A DNA stretch of 19,959 nt from Euryarchaeota archaeon UBA463 (GTDB lineage: Archaea > Thermoplasmatota > Poseidoniia > Poseidoniales > Thalassarchaeaceae), in assembly GCA_002501805.1 (NCBI GenBank), contig DAOI01000020.1:3513-23471 (forward strand). Reading direction: 5' to 3'. This document shows, piece after piece, positions 6,821 to 13,485 of the stretch. The translations under genes and the position numbers were made by a program. The notes beneath the pieces are model-generated. The model was not told the origin of the DNA and ran no database searches. It worked only from the letters and a program-made list of their open reading frames with translations. How positions within the stretch are numbered: the first letter of the stretch is position 1; every line of letters begins with the position of its first letter.

Positions 6821-8047
6821 GTGGAAAGCGGGCCCGTGCACATTTTGGGAGCTGGCCTATCGGGACTATCAGCCGCTACTATATTGGCCAAAGCAGGTAT
6901 TGAAGTTCATGTGCACGAAATCAGAGCAGACAGCGGTGCGAGGTTTGATGGAGATTTTCAAGGACTTGAAAATTGGACAAGCGGAAATGACTTCTTTGAA
7001 GATATGCGTGATTGGGGCCTTGATCCTGAATCTTTCAAATCTGATGCTTTCAGTGTGGTTGATCTTATACACCCAGACGATGTGATTACGCAACCAAGAA
7101 CTGAAGGTATTGCGTTCAGGGTAGTTGAGAGGGGGACTGATGAGCACTGTATAGATCAGGGCTTCAAGAGGATGGCAATTACTGCTGGGGCAAAAATACA
7201 CTACAATTCAAAGAGGGACCCTAAGGATTGCCAGATTATTGCTGCAGGTCCAAAGGAATCAAGTGCTATAGCATTTGGAGAGGTTTTTCATACAGATCAT
7301 CCGAATCATGTCTCTTTCCAGCTAAATGATAAACTGGCTCCGGGAGCTTATTCGTACCTAATTATCATTGATGGTATTGGACTGATTTGTACTTGTCTCT
7401 GGAGAAAACAGAAGAAGAGTGGAAGGTACCTCAATGAAACTATAGCATGGTATGAGGAGCATTACGAATTGAATAGGAAACCGATTAAGAGAGTCGGTGG
7501 CAAAGGGGATTTTTCCATACCTGATAGGTATCTCCATGAGGGAAGATACTACGTTGGAGAAGCGGGTGGGCTTCAAGATTTTATGTGGGGTTTTGGAATG
7601 AGATATGCCATAACCAGCGGGTCCCTTGCAGCTAAATCAATACTCGGCGAATGTGATTATGAAGAAGAAATTAGGAAGCAATTGGTTCCACTGATTAAGG
7701 TCAGTGCCACTAATCGATTCCTCATGAATAGGATTGGAGATAGAGGATTCAAAAAGGTTGCAGAATATTGGATGAGGGATCAAAAAAAGAAGGGGGATGG
7801 CTTGGAATTTATGCGCTGGGTGTACACTCCCGGAGTAATCAGAAAGATGATGTGGCCTATTGCGAAAATATTCATGCTCAGGAGGAAAAGGATGGCCGAT
7901 GGAAGGATGGTAACTAGGATGCCTTTCCGTGGATCGCTGAGGAGAGACTCTTGGGAGCAGAGTAATGAGGCTATTGAAATTGGAGAGCAGTGGAAGGAAG
8001 TTAAGAAAACGGGAGGTTCCGTATCTTTCCCAGATAGTGATACTTGA
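6821..8047 (+). CDS. FAD-dependent oxidoreductase, geranylgeranyl-reductase-like
   Basis: The N terminus has the dinucleotide-binding fold: VHILGAGLSGLSAATILAKA with GxGxxG at residues 10-15 and an acidic residue ending the second strand (EIRADSGARFDG). Residues 243-275 (YYVGEAGGLQD, then MWGFGMRYAITSGSLAAKSI) match the second FAD contact of the PHBH/geranylgeranyl reductase group, where GEAGG takes the place of the usual GDAAG. The C-terminal third (about 280-408) is basic and helical and could form a substrate or membrane-association domain. At 408 aa it fits the family. It starts at GTG and is divergent from moaE with a 79-bp gap. It leads the rightward block that contains CoA-thioester enzymes, with 27 nt to the next ATG. 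It may reduce isoprenoid double bonds or serve the downstream pathway; substrate unknown. Confidence 0.8.
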   Translation: MESGPVHILGAGLSGLSAATILAKAGIEVHVHEIRADSGARFDGDFQGLENWTSGNDFFEDMRDWGLDPESFKSDAFSVVDLIHPDDVITQPRTEGIAFRVVERGTDEHCIDQGFKRMAITAGAKIHYNSKRDPKDCQIIAAGPKESSAIAFGEVFHTDHPNHVSFQLNDKLAPGAYSYLIIIDGIGLICTCLWRKQKKSGRYLNETIAWYEEHYELNRKPIKRVGGKGDFSIPDRYLHEGRYYVGEAGGLQDFMWGFGMRYAITSGSLAAKSILGECDYEEEIRKQLVPLIKVSATNRFLMNRIGDRGFKKVAEYWMRDQKKKGDGLEFMRWVYTPGVIRKMMWPIAKIFMLRRKRMADGRMVTRMPFRGSLRRDSWEQSNEAIEIGEQWKEVKKTGGSVSFPDSDT

Positions 8048-8074
8048 CTATCTGGAGCTTTCCGTTTGATTGAT

Positions 8075-8959
8075 ATGGCCGCCCCTAGTGGAAAGGACAT
8101 GACGTCATGGCCTGAACTTGAGCCGATGAAGAATAAGCTGGTGAACTACGGAGTAACAGAGAACGGTATAGCGATAATAGAGCTCTGTTCTGACTCTGCT
8201 GGCGAACCTCTTGTAGAGGGCAAAACCCCGGTTAATACCTACACTAGAGAAATGTGGCACGATATTGATGATGCGATACTGAGTGCGAGATTTGATGATG
8301 ATGTCTCTGTTATTCTAATCACAGGCTATGGTGAAAAGTTCTTCTCTGCTGGTGCCAGTATCAAGTATCTGAACAAACTAACTCCAAGGTACAAGTATTT
8401 CTTCTGCCTTCATGCCAATGAGACTCTGTCACGATTAGAGCAAACCCCCAAGCTAGTGATAGCTGCCTTGAACGGCCATACCGTAGGAGGGGGTCTTGAA
8501 ATTGCCATGGCTGCTGATATCAGAGTCGCCAGAAAGGGGAACTTTCAGGTAGGCCTACCCGAAGTGGCTCTTGGAGTCCTTGCAGGTACTGGCGGGACTG
8601 CACGTCTATCTAGACTGGTTGGAAAGGCAAAAGCCATGGAGATAATGGTAACTGGGAGAAAGTTCTCATTTGAGGAATCACGAGAAATGGATCTAGTCCA
8701 CGACATATATGACTCGATGACCCTTGAAGAGTTCCATCAAGATGTCCTAGACTATGCAGGACGGTTTACACTGCCTTTCGCCGCAGCAAAGGCGATTGGT
8801 AACATCAAGAGAAGTGTCCAAAGTGGCCTGGAGATTCCTCTTGAATATCACCTAGCTTTGGAGAGAGAGCTCCAATCTGATTTGTTCCAATCGAATGATG
8901 CCAAGGAAGGAATCAAGGCATATGTTGAGACTAAGACTCCAAGATTTGAAGGAAACTGA
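8075..8959 (+). CDS. Enoyl-CoA hydratase/isomerase family protein (crotonase 1)
   Basis: Crotonase-fold enzyme on CoA thioesters. The oxyanion-hole loops are FFSAGASIK (about residues 89-97) and AALNGHTVGGGLEIA (about 130-144). Both residues that act in true hydratases are present: Glu 142 in GGGLE and Glu 163 in LPEVALG. The C-terminal helices follow the family (RLSRLVGKAKAMEIMVTG). The N-terminal half has an unusual extended strand region before VNTYTREMW. ATG 8075 is taken as start (294 aa); TTG 8066 in frame has GGAG at 8054-8057 at good spacing and would add 3 residues. It directly precedes the diiron protein, so it may act on the product of that enzyme, like BoxC or PaaF/G in the Box and Paa routes; that is inference. 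BoxC itself is about twice as long. Confidence 0.88.
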   Translation: MAAPSGKDMTSWPELEPMKNKLVNYGVTENGIAIIELCSDSAGEPLVEGKTPVNTYTREMWHDIDDAILSARFDDDVSVILITGYGEKFFSAGASIKYLNKLTPRYKYFFCLHANETLSRLEQTPKLVIAALNGHTVGGGLEIAMAADIRVARKGNFQVGLPEVALGVLAGTGGTARLSRLVGKAKAMEIMVTGRKFSFEESREMDLVHDIYDSMTLEEFHQDVLDYAGRFTLPFAAAKAIGNIKRSVQSGLEIPLEYHLALERELQSDLFQSNDAKEGIKAYVETKTPRFEGN

Positions 8960-8991
8960 GACAGAATTTGTTGGTTCTCAGATACGTCGTT

Positions 8992-8999
8992 TGATATAC
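8992..8999 (+). promoter_or_regulatory. Putative TATA box for the diiron-protein gene
   Basis: TGATATAC is centred about 25 nt before ATG 9020, the spacing expected for a leaderless archaeal transcript. The gap of 60 nt after the crotonase gene is the widest inside the block, so a separate promoter here is plausible. A GAGG at 9013-9016 is close to the ATG. Confidence 0.4.
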
Positions 9000-9019
9000 C
9001 TGTTATTCAAGCGAGGGTC

Positions 9020-10159
9020 ATGGCAGATACTGAGATAGTAGAGAGTTACAGTCAAAACTTTGAGTCTTGGATAAATGACTTCAGCGAGTGGCAGACTAGA
9101 ATTGGTTTCGATCCATCATGGCTCGGAGATTACAGATTCGATATCAAATTTGATTGGGATACCGCGGGCAGTGAAATAGAATTCGGAGATTTCCAAGGAA
9201 TGCCGAAGTGGGAGAGAAGGATGCAAATTCCTCAGCAGAACATTATGGACGCAATAATCAATATGGTTAGTGTTCAGGGAGACACCGAATTCGCTAGTGT
9301 TGAGCAACAAAATCACTTACTTGCCTCAGCACCCACAGAATACGATAGAAAGTCAGCACTTAGGATAATGTGCGAAGAGCAAAGACATGGTTGGCAAATG
9401 GCATACTTATTGTGTACTTTCTTCGGAGAGCAGGGAGTCAGAGAGGCATCCAAGTTATTGGAGAGGAATGCCCAGGAAGGCACTAGAATTCTAGGTTCTT
9501 TCAACGAGCCCATAGATCATTGGCTTGATTTCTTCTGCTTCACTCACTTCATCGATAGAGATGGCAAGTACCAACTAAAAATGTTGAGTACATCATCTTT
9601 CAAGCCACTTGCGGCCAGTATGGGGCCGATGCTCAAGGAGGAGTCATTCCATCTGGGAACAGGTGCAAATGGTCTGAGAAGAATAGTAAAGCAGGGAGTA
9701 ATCCCAATATCTCTACTCCAGAAATATATCAACAAGTGGGTCAGTACCGGCCTCGATCTATTTGGCACTGATGACTCGACTAGCGCTCAGTGGGCTTACG
9801 TCTACGGCGTCAAAGGGAGATATGATGAGCGCGAGTCCGATGTGGAGGCAGATAGGGAACACTTGAATGAGGCTAGTAGGGACCTTTACTTCGAAGAGTT
9901 GAGGAGGGAAATGGTCAGAATCAGTAAATCCAGAAAAGATGGTGAGCCTGAGCTTTATCTTCCCTCTGATAAATTCAGGAGGGGTATTGGCAAGTATGCA
10001 GGAGAGAAGTTCACTGTTCACGGAGAAGTATTCGAAGGCAGTGATAGTGAGTACGAGGCTTACCTAGAAACAGTAATCCCTACTGACGAAGATGAAGACA
10101 AGCTGATCAACGACTACATGAAGAAAGAATGGATTCAGTATAGAGAGTGGAAAGGCTAG
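9020..10159 (+). CDS. Ferritin-like diiron protein, PaaA/BoxB-type acyl-CoA oxygenase homologue
   Basis: Resembles the catalytic subunits of phenylacetyl-CoA epoxidase (PaaA) and benzoyl-CoA 2,3-epoxidase (BoxB). Two ExxH motifs lie on helices 88 residues apart: EEQRH with Glu 120/His 123 and EESFH with Glu 208/His 211. Further ligand candidates are Glu 90 or Glu 95 (FASVEQQNH) and Asp 170 (HWLDFFCF). This layout gives a four-helix diiron centre activating O2. Its 379 aa lie between PaaA (about 310) and BoxB (about 470). The acidic C-terminal part after about residue 265 is not explained by the core. No PaaB/C/D/E or BoxA gene is near. It follows a crotonase and precedes, by 13 nt, an unknown gene and a hydroxyacyl-CoA dehydrogenase, which supports a CoA-thioester substrate. 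Epoxidase activity is inference. Confidence 0.8.
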   Translation: MADTEIVESYSQNFESWINDFSEWQTRIGFDPSWLGDYRFDIKFDWDTAGSEIEFGDFQGMPKWERRMQIPQQNIMDAIINMVSVQGDTEFASVEQQNHLLASAPTEYDRKSALRIMCEEQRHGWQMAYLLCTFFGEQGVREASKLLERNAQEGTRILGSFNEPIDHWLDFFCFTHFIDRDGKYQLKMLSTSSFKPLAASMGPMLKEESFHLGTGANGLRRIVKQGVIPISLLQKYINKWVSTGLDLFGTDDSTSAQWAYVYGVKGRYDERESDVEADREHLNEASRDLYFEELRREMVRISKSRKDGEPELYLPSDKFRRGIGKYAGEKFTVHGEVFEGSDSEYEAYLETVIPTDEDEDKLINDYMKKEWIQYREWKG

Positions 10160-10160
10160 T

Positions 10161-10165
10161 GGAGG
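10161..10165 (+). promoter_or_regulatory. Shine-Dalgarno site of the 187-aa gene
   Basis: GGAGG lies 7 nt before ATG 10173 and just after the stop of the diiron-protein gene. It fixes the start of the unknown gene and shows that it is an internal operon gene. Confidence 0.7.
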
Positions 10166-10172
10166 CGAACTG

Positions 10173-10736
10173 ATGCAATTTCATTCACTATCATTTTTCG
10201 ACAAAGAGAAGTGCAATCACTTCTTCGAACACCTTACAGATTACTTCTACAAACACCATCATTCAGACGAAGATTCTGCAGATACCTATGAGAATCTCCT
10301 GTATACTGTAAAGCGACCATACTCGCCTGAGATGCTTGATGAAATAGACAATTGGATGGGGCTCCCAAAAAGACAGTGGAGAGAAGAGACACAGAGAGAA
10401 GTGATGCTCTCCTTGTATGCAATTAGATATCCAGACACCTTACTAATAGAAAGTCTAACTGAGAAGCCCAAGTCTGATATCAGGAGGTTATCAGCTTATC
10501 TTCACTTCACACATCACACCTACTCTATTTGGGATGAGGATACTAGGAAAGGCTTGGAAAAACTCGGGATAATGATTCCACCTACCGAAGAGGCTGATCC
10601 TTTCATCTATGGTGCATATGTGTCTGCGATCGAGCTTCTAAAAGATGTAGCACCCTTTACATGCTTCCTTGAGCATGACGTTCCACGGCAGAGGCTGTTT
10701 CAGTCAGCTCTGGCCGCATACGGGCGTGAAGCTTGA
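10173..10736 (+). CDS. Uncharacterised protein coupled to the diiron oxygenase (187 aa)
   Basis: No family recognised with confidence. A soluble, helical protein without signal peptide or membrane segment. The N-terminal part is rich in His and aromatic residues (FYKHHHSDED near 25-34). The middle holds HFTHHTYSIWDEDTRKGLEKLG (about 111-132), and it ends in RLFQSALAAYGREA. The order of an [IV]-[WY]-D segment with a basic helix, then a C-terminal helix ending in a short A-Y-G element, recalls helix-hairpin-helix glycosylase-like hypothetical proteins; this is a weak memory-based impression. A strong GGAGG sets its start 13 nt after the diiron gene, and it ends inside the next open frame. Coupling to an oxygenase gene suggests an accessory, assembly or substrate-handling subunit, but nothing in the sequence proves this. 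Confidence 0.75.
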   Translation: MQFHSLSFFDKEKCNHFFEHLTDYFYKHHHSDEDSADTYENLLYTVKRPYSPEMLDEIDNWMGLPKRQWREETQREVMLSLYAIRYPDTLLIESLTEKPKSDIRRLSAYLHFTHHTYSIWDEDTRKGLEKLGIMIPPTEEADPFIYGAYVSAIELLKDVAPFTCFLEHDVPRQRLFQSALAAYGREA

Positions 10737-10763
10737 GTACGTCTTATTTCTTCGACTGTCTTC

Positions 10764-10768
10764 GAGGT
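10764..10768 (+). promoter_or_regulatory. Ribosome binding site that selects GTG 10778
   Basis: GAGGT stands 9 nt before GTG 10778. This favours that start over TTG 10733, which would add a 15-residue tail before the Rossmann fold. Confidence 0.5.
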
Positions 10769-10777
10769 AGCGTGAGC

Positions 10778-11656
10778 GTGCGTACTGTAGCTGTGATTGG
10801 TTCCGGAACAATGGGCTCTGGTATCGCCCAGGTTTGTGCTCAGACAGGATGGGAAACTAGGTTGTACGACGCGTTTCCAGAATCTCTTGAGAAAGGTATG
10901 AATTCTATTGACGAATTTTGGAAGAGTGGGATAAGAAGAGGTAAAAATACAGAAGAACAAGTCAAGGATTGGTCAGAAAAATTGGTTCCTTGTGAAAATC
11001 TGGAGGATGCCCTATCAGGAGTTGATTTGGTAATTGAGGCCGTACCAGAGAAAATTGACTTGAAGAGATCCATATTTCAAAAAATAGAGGATTTGGCTCC
11101 AGAAAATGCGATCTTGGCCACCAATACCTCGGGATTGAGGATTTCCGAGATTGCATCTGTAGTGAAGAATCCAGAGAGAGTTGTTGGAATGCATTTCTTC
11201 AATCCAGTCCCTATCATGAAGTTATTAGAAGTCATAAAGCATGACTCGTCTTCTGATGACACAATAGATGAAGTAATTGAGATAGGCGAGGAGATGGGAA
11301 AAACTACCATAGTTGTTGGCGATATTCCCGGTTTTGCAACTAGTAGGCTTGGCGTAGTTTTGGGAAATGAAGCGATTAGAATGTTGGCAGAGGGGGTAGC
11401 GAGTGCTAGTGACATCGACACTGCCATGAAGTTAGGATATAAACACCCAATGGGGCCTCTCGAACTGTCCGACTTGGTAGGATTGGACGTGCGTAGAGAT
11501 ATTCTGAATAATCTTGCAGAGTCTTTTGATGATCCTTCTTATCTCCCTCATCCTCTTCTTGTTAGACTGGTGGAATCTGGAGAATTAGGGAAGAAGACTG
11601 GTCGAGGAATATACAACTGGTCTGAAGAGGGAAAATCAGAGAGAGAAGACCTGTGA
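10778..11656 (+). CDS. 3-hydroxyacyl-CoA dehydrogenase
   Basis: NAD-dependent oxidation of 3-hydroxyacyl-CoA to 3-oxoacyl-CoA (FadB/PaaH/Hbd family). The Rossmann motif VAVIGSGTMGSGIAQV opens the protein (GxGxxG at residues 8-13), followed by Asp 31 closing strand 2, VIEAVPE (86-91), NTSGL with Ser 118, and MHFFNPVPIMKLLEV with the catalytic pair His 139 and Glu 151. DIPGFATSRL follows; the Asn normally two before the Leu is Ser 189. The C-terminal dimerisation domain has YKHPMGPLELSDLVGLD and ends in GKKTGRGIYNW. With GTG 10778 the protein is 292 aa, typical for single-domain forms, and GAGGT supports this start. An alternative TTG at 10733 overlaps the previous stop. It is probably the beta-oxidation step after the upstream crotonase. 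Confidence 0.93.
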   Translation: MRTVAVIGSGTMGSGIAQVCAQTGWETRLYDAFPESLEKGMNSIDEFWKSGIRRGKNTEEQVKDWSEKLVPCENLEDALSGVDLVIEAVPEKIDLKRSIFQKIEDLAPENAILATNTSGLRISEIASVVKNPERVVGMHFFNPVPIMKLLEVIKHDSSSDDTIDEVIEIGEEMGKTTIVVGDIPGFATSRLGVVLGNEAIRMLAEGVASASDIDTAMKLGYKHPMGPLELSDLVGLDVRRDILNNLAESFDDPSYLPHPLLVRLVESGELGKKTGRGIYNWSEEGKSEREDL

Positions 11657-11665
11657 GATGATGCT

Positions 11666-11962
11666 GTGCAGGAAGTATTCATCGAGGGCATAGGGATAAT
11701 TGCAGGTTCCCTAGGAGTAATTGCATGGATTCCTCAAATTAGAGAAGTTTGGATAGAGGGATTGCACGAAGGGATATCTCTTCCAACTTTCTTTCTAGTA
11801 TCAACGGCCTTGGTCCTTTGGCTGGTATACGGAATTCTAATTGGTTCGATATCAATAATTATAGCTAATATAGCCGCTTTATCTTGCATAATATCGCTAA
11901 TTGTGGGAGTTATTAGACTTCGTAACTCGGAGTCAGAATATGGTGCGAACACCGGGAGTTGA
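11666..11962 (+). CDS. SemiSWEET-type PQ-loop transporter
   Basis: A 98-aa protein with three membrane helices (about residues 4-22, 36-57 and 60-82). AWIPQI near residue 21-26 is the PQ-loop, and the stretch GISLPTFFLVSTALVLWLVY then GILIGSISIIIANIAAL follows the SemiSWEET pattern, including the Asn in the third helix that lines the substrate pocket. Family members work as dimers and carry sugars by facilitated diffusion; some relatives carry other small solutes. The start is GTG 11666, 9 nt after the dehydrogenase stop, without a clear ribosome binding site. The last seven codons lie antisense to the 3' end of the tRNA-Gly gene, so the C-terminal YGANTGS is dictated by tRNA sequence. Being last in the block it might import the pathway substrate, but this is not shown. 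Confidence 0.88.
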   Translation: MQEVFIEGIGIIAGSLGVIAWIPQIREVWIEGLHEGISLPTFFLVSTALVLWLVYGILIGSISIIIANIAALSCIISLIVGVIRLRNSESEYGANTGS

Positions 11963-12015
11963 ACCCGGGTTAGCAGGTTGGGAACCTGCTGTCATAACCA
12001 CTAGACCATGTCCGC
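11941..12015 (-). tRNA. tRNA-Gly (anticodon CCC), CCA end encoded
   Basis: Read leftward from 12015, the cloverleaf is complete: acceptor GCGGACA pairs with TGTTCGC (one G-U), the D arm has GTC/GAC, the anticodon stem GCAGG/CCTGC encloses loop TTCCCAA with anticodon CCC for GGG codons, the variable loop is 4 nt, and the T stem CCGGG/CCCGG encloses TTCAACT. The discriminator is A and CCA is encoded at 11943-11941. No intron is present. The 3' end overlaps the end of the opposite SemiSWEET gene by 22 nt. Confidence 0.97.
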
Positions 12016-12025
12016 CTATTAGATG

Positions 12026-12054
12026 CGAGTCGTGATAGGTAATTTAGCGACTCG
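12026..12054. repeat. Stem-loop between helicase gene and tRNA-Gly
   Basis: CGAGTCG (12026-12032) and CGACTCG (12048-12054) are perfect inverse copies with a 15-nt loop. The stem lies just after the helicase stop and encloses the TATA-like element of the tRNA promoter. It could be a 3'-end or processing signal of the helicase mRNA, or a regulatory site. Confidence 0.5.
12040..12046 (-). promoter_or_regulatory. Putative TATA box of tRNA-Gly
   Basis: TAAATTA on the minus strand is centred about 28 nt upstream of the tRNA 5' end, the archaeal TATA position. It lies in the loop of the 12026-12054 inverted repeat. Confidence 0.4.
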
Positions 12055-12064
12055 GTTTGGGAAA

Positions 12065-13393
12065 CTAGGGTCTAGCATCTGCTTTCTTCTTCGACCCTCT
12101 ACGGTGTCTTCTCTTCCCTTTGCCTCGAAAATTCTTGTTACGATTTTCATTGGGGACTTTATCGGGGTTATTTCTCTTAGAGTTTCTAGAACGCCCCCTT
12201 CTGCTACGTTTTTTCTTCTTATTTGGACGTCCTTCTTTATTCTCATATGAGGGGACTAGATTGAATTCATTCTTTTTCAATTCCTCGGGCCTTGGGTCAG
12301 TGAACCTTTTTCTTATTCCGACTTCTCTCTGAATTCTATTGTAGCTTCTTTGCTCGTTCTTCTTTACAAGGGAAATAACAACTCCGCTACTCCCAGCTCT
12401 CGCGGTTCTTCCACTCCTATGCTTGTATGCCTTCGCATCATCAGGAGGGTCATAGTGAATTACACAATTAATTCCTTCAACATCGATTCCCCTGGCTGCG
12501 ACATCGGTCGCAACGAGAACCATACTTCTACCACTGCTAAACTTCCTCATTGCGCGATCTCGTTGTTTTTGATTGAGTCCTCCATGTAGAGAAGAAAGTG
12601 GGACACTGTCCAACTGCATCTCATCACTCAATCTATCTACTCCTGCCCTAGTTCTACAGAAAATTATACTTCTTCCGGCCCTTCTGACTGATTTTACTGC
12701 GATTTCTGTCTTCTTGTATGGCTTAACATTCCAGAAGAGGTGTTCCATACTATCCATACTAATTTCTTTGGGGCCGACCTCAATTCTTACTGGATCGTTT
12801 TGGTAGGACTTGACGAGCTTAGAAACTTCATGATCAAGTGTAGCACTGAAAAGAATCATTTGAGGTTCACTGATGCACTGATCGATAATTTTGCAGACTG
12901 GTTCCATGAACCCCATATCGGCCATACGATCAGCTTCGTCAAGAACTACTATGCCAACATCTTCCAAGGACAATGCATTCCTTTTTAGTAAGTCCAAGAG
13001 TCTTCCGGGACATGCAACTAGTATTTCTACTCCCTTTTCCAGACCTCTGAGTTGCTTTCCATATGATGTTCCGCCGTATACTGAGAGTACTTTCATCCCT
13101 GAGTCCCATGCTAGCGGATCTAAGACATTCCTAATCTGCTCCGCCAACTCCCTGGTCGGAGTGAGTATCAGTGCTGTGGGTTTCTTTGGTTTAGCGGAAC
13201 CGGTTCGGGAAATTAATGGGAGGCCAAAAGCAAGTGTCTTTCCAGAACCCGTAGGGGCCCTGCAACAGATATCTCTTCCTTCCATCGCACTAGGAATAGC
13301 TTCGATCTGAACTTCGAAGGGCTCAGTGATACCCTGATCAGCCAAACAACCAACCAAACTTGACTCGATTCCTAAGTCTGAGAATCGAACCAC
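12065..13393 (-). CDS. DEAD-box RNA helicase (RhlE-like) with basic C-terminal tail
   Basis: ATP-dependent RNA unwinding, for instance in ribosome assembly or mRNA turnover. All core motifs are visible: Q motif (FEVQIEAIP), motif I APTGSGKT (46-53), PTRELAEQ (79-86), CPGRLLD, DEAD (152-155), SAT (183-185), IIFCRT, VATDVAARGIDV and HRSGRTARAG. After the two RecA domains (to about residue 370) comes a 70-residue, extremely Lys/Arg-rich tail (KKKKRSRRGRSRNSKRNN and more), as in RNA-binding tails of bacterial cold-shock helicases. Start is GTG 13393; a TATA-like CTAAATAG on the minus strand (13427-13434) is a likely promoter. It is followed by tRNA-Gly on the same strand and preceded by an ABC-F gene, another translation-related factor. 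Confidence 0.96.
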   Translation of the reverse strand: MVRFSDLGIESSLVGCLADQGITEPFEVQIEAIPSAMEGRDICCRAPTGSGKTLAFGLPLISRTGSAKPKKPTALILTPTRELAEQIRNVLDPLAWDSGMKVLSVYGGTSYGKQLRGLEKGVEILVACPGRLLDLLKRNALSLEDVGIVVLDEADRMADMGFMEPVCKIIDQCISEPQMILFSATLDHEVSKLVKSYQNDPVRIEVGPKEISMDSMEHLFWNVKPYKKTEIAVKSVRRAGRSIIFCRTRAGVDRLSDEMQLDSVPLSSLHGGLNQKQRDRAMRKFSSGRSMVLVATDVAARGIDVEGINCVIHYDPPDDAKAYKHRSGRTARAGSSGVVISLVKKNEQRSYNRIQREVGIRKRFTDPRPEELKKNEFNLVPSYENKEGRPNKKKKRSRRGRSRNSKRNNPDKVPNENRNKNFRGKGKRRHRRGSKKKADARP

Positions 13394-13485
13394 TGGTAAC
13401 CCTACAAGACGCCCCGCGTAGGTACCCTATTTAGTATGGACAGTTGAGTATGTAATATTATGATGAAACAATCTATCTACCTCAT

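Noticed and set aside
6742..6891. 50-residue N-terminal extension of MoaE
   Set aside because: It overlaps the divergent oxidoreductase start and does not resemble MoaE; ATG 6741 gives normal length.
6821..12015. Integrative element inserted at tRNA-Gly
   Set aside because: No integrase, no phage or plasmid gene and no repeated tRNA 3' end are visible in the window; kept only as a question in the findings.
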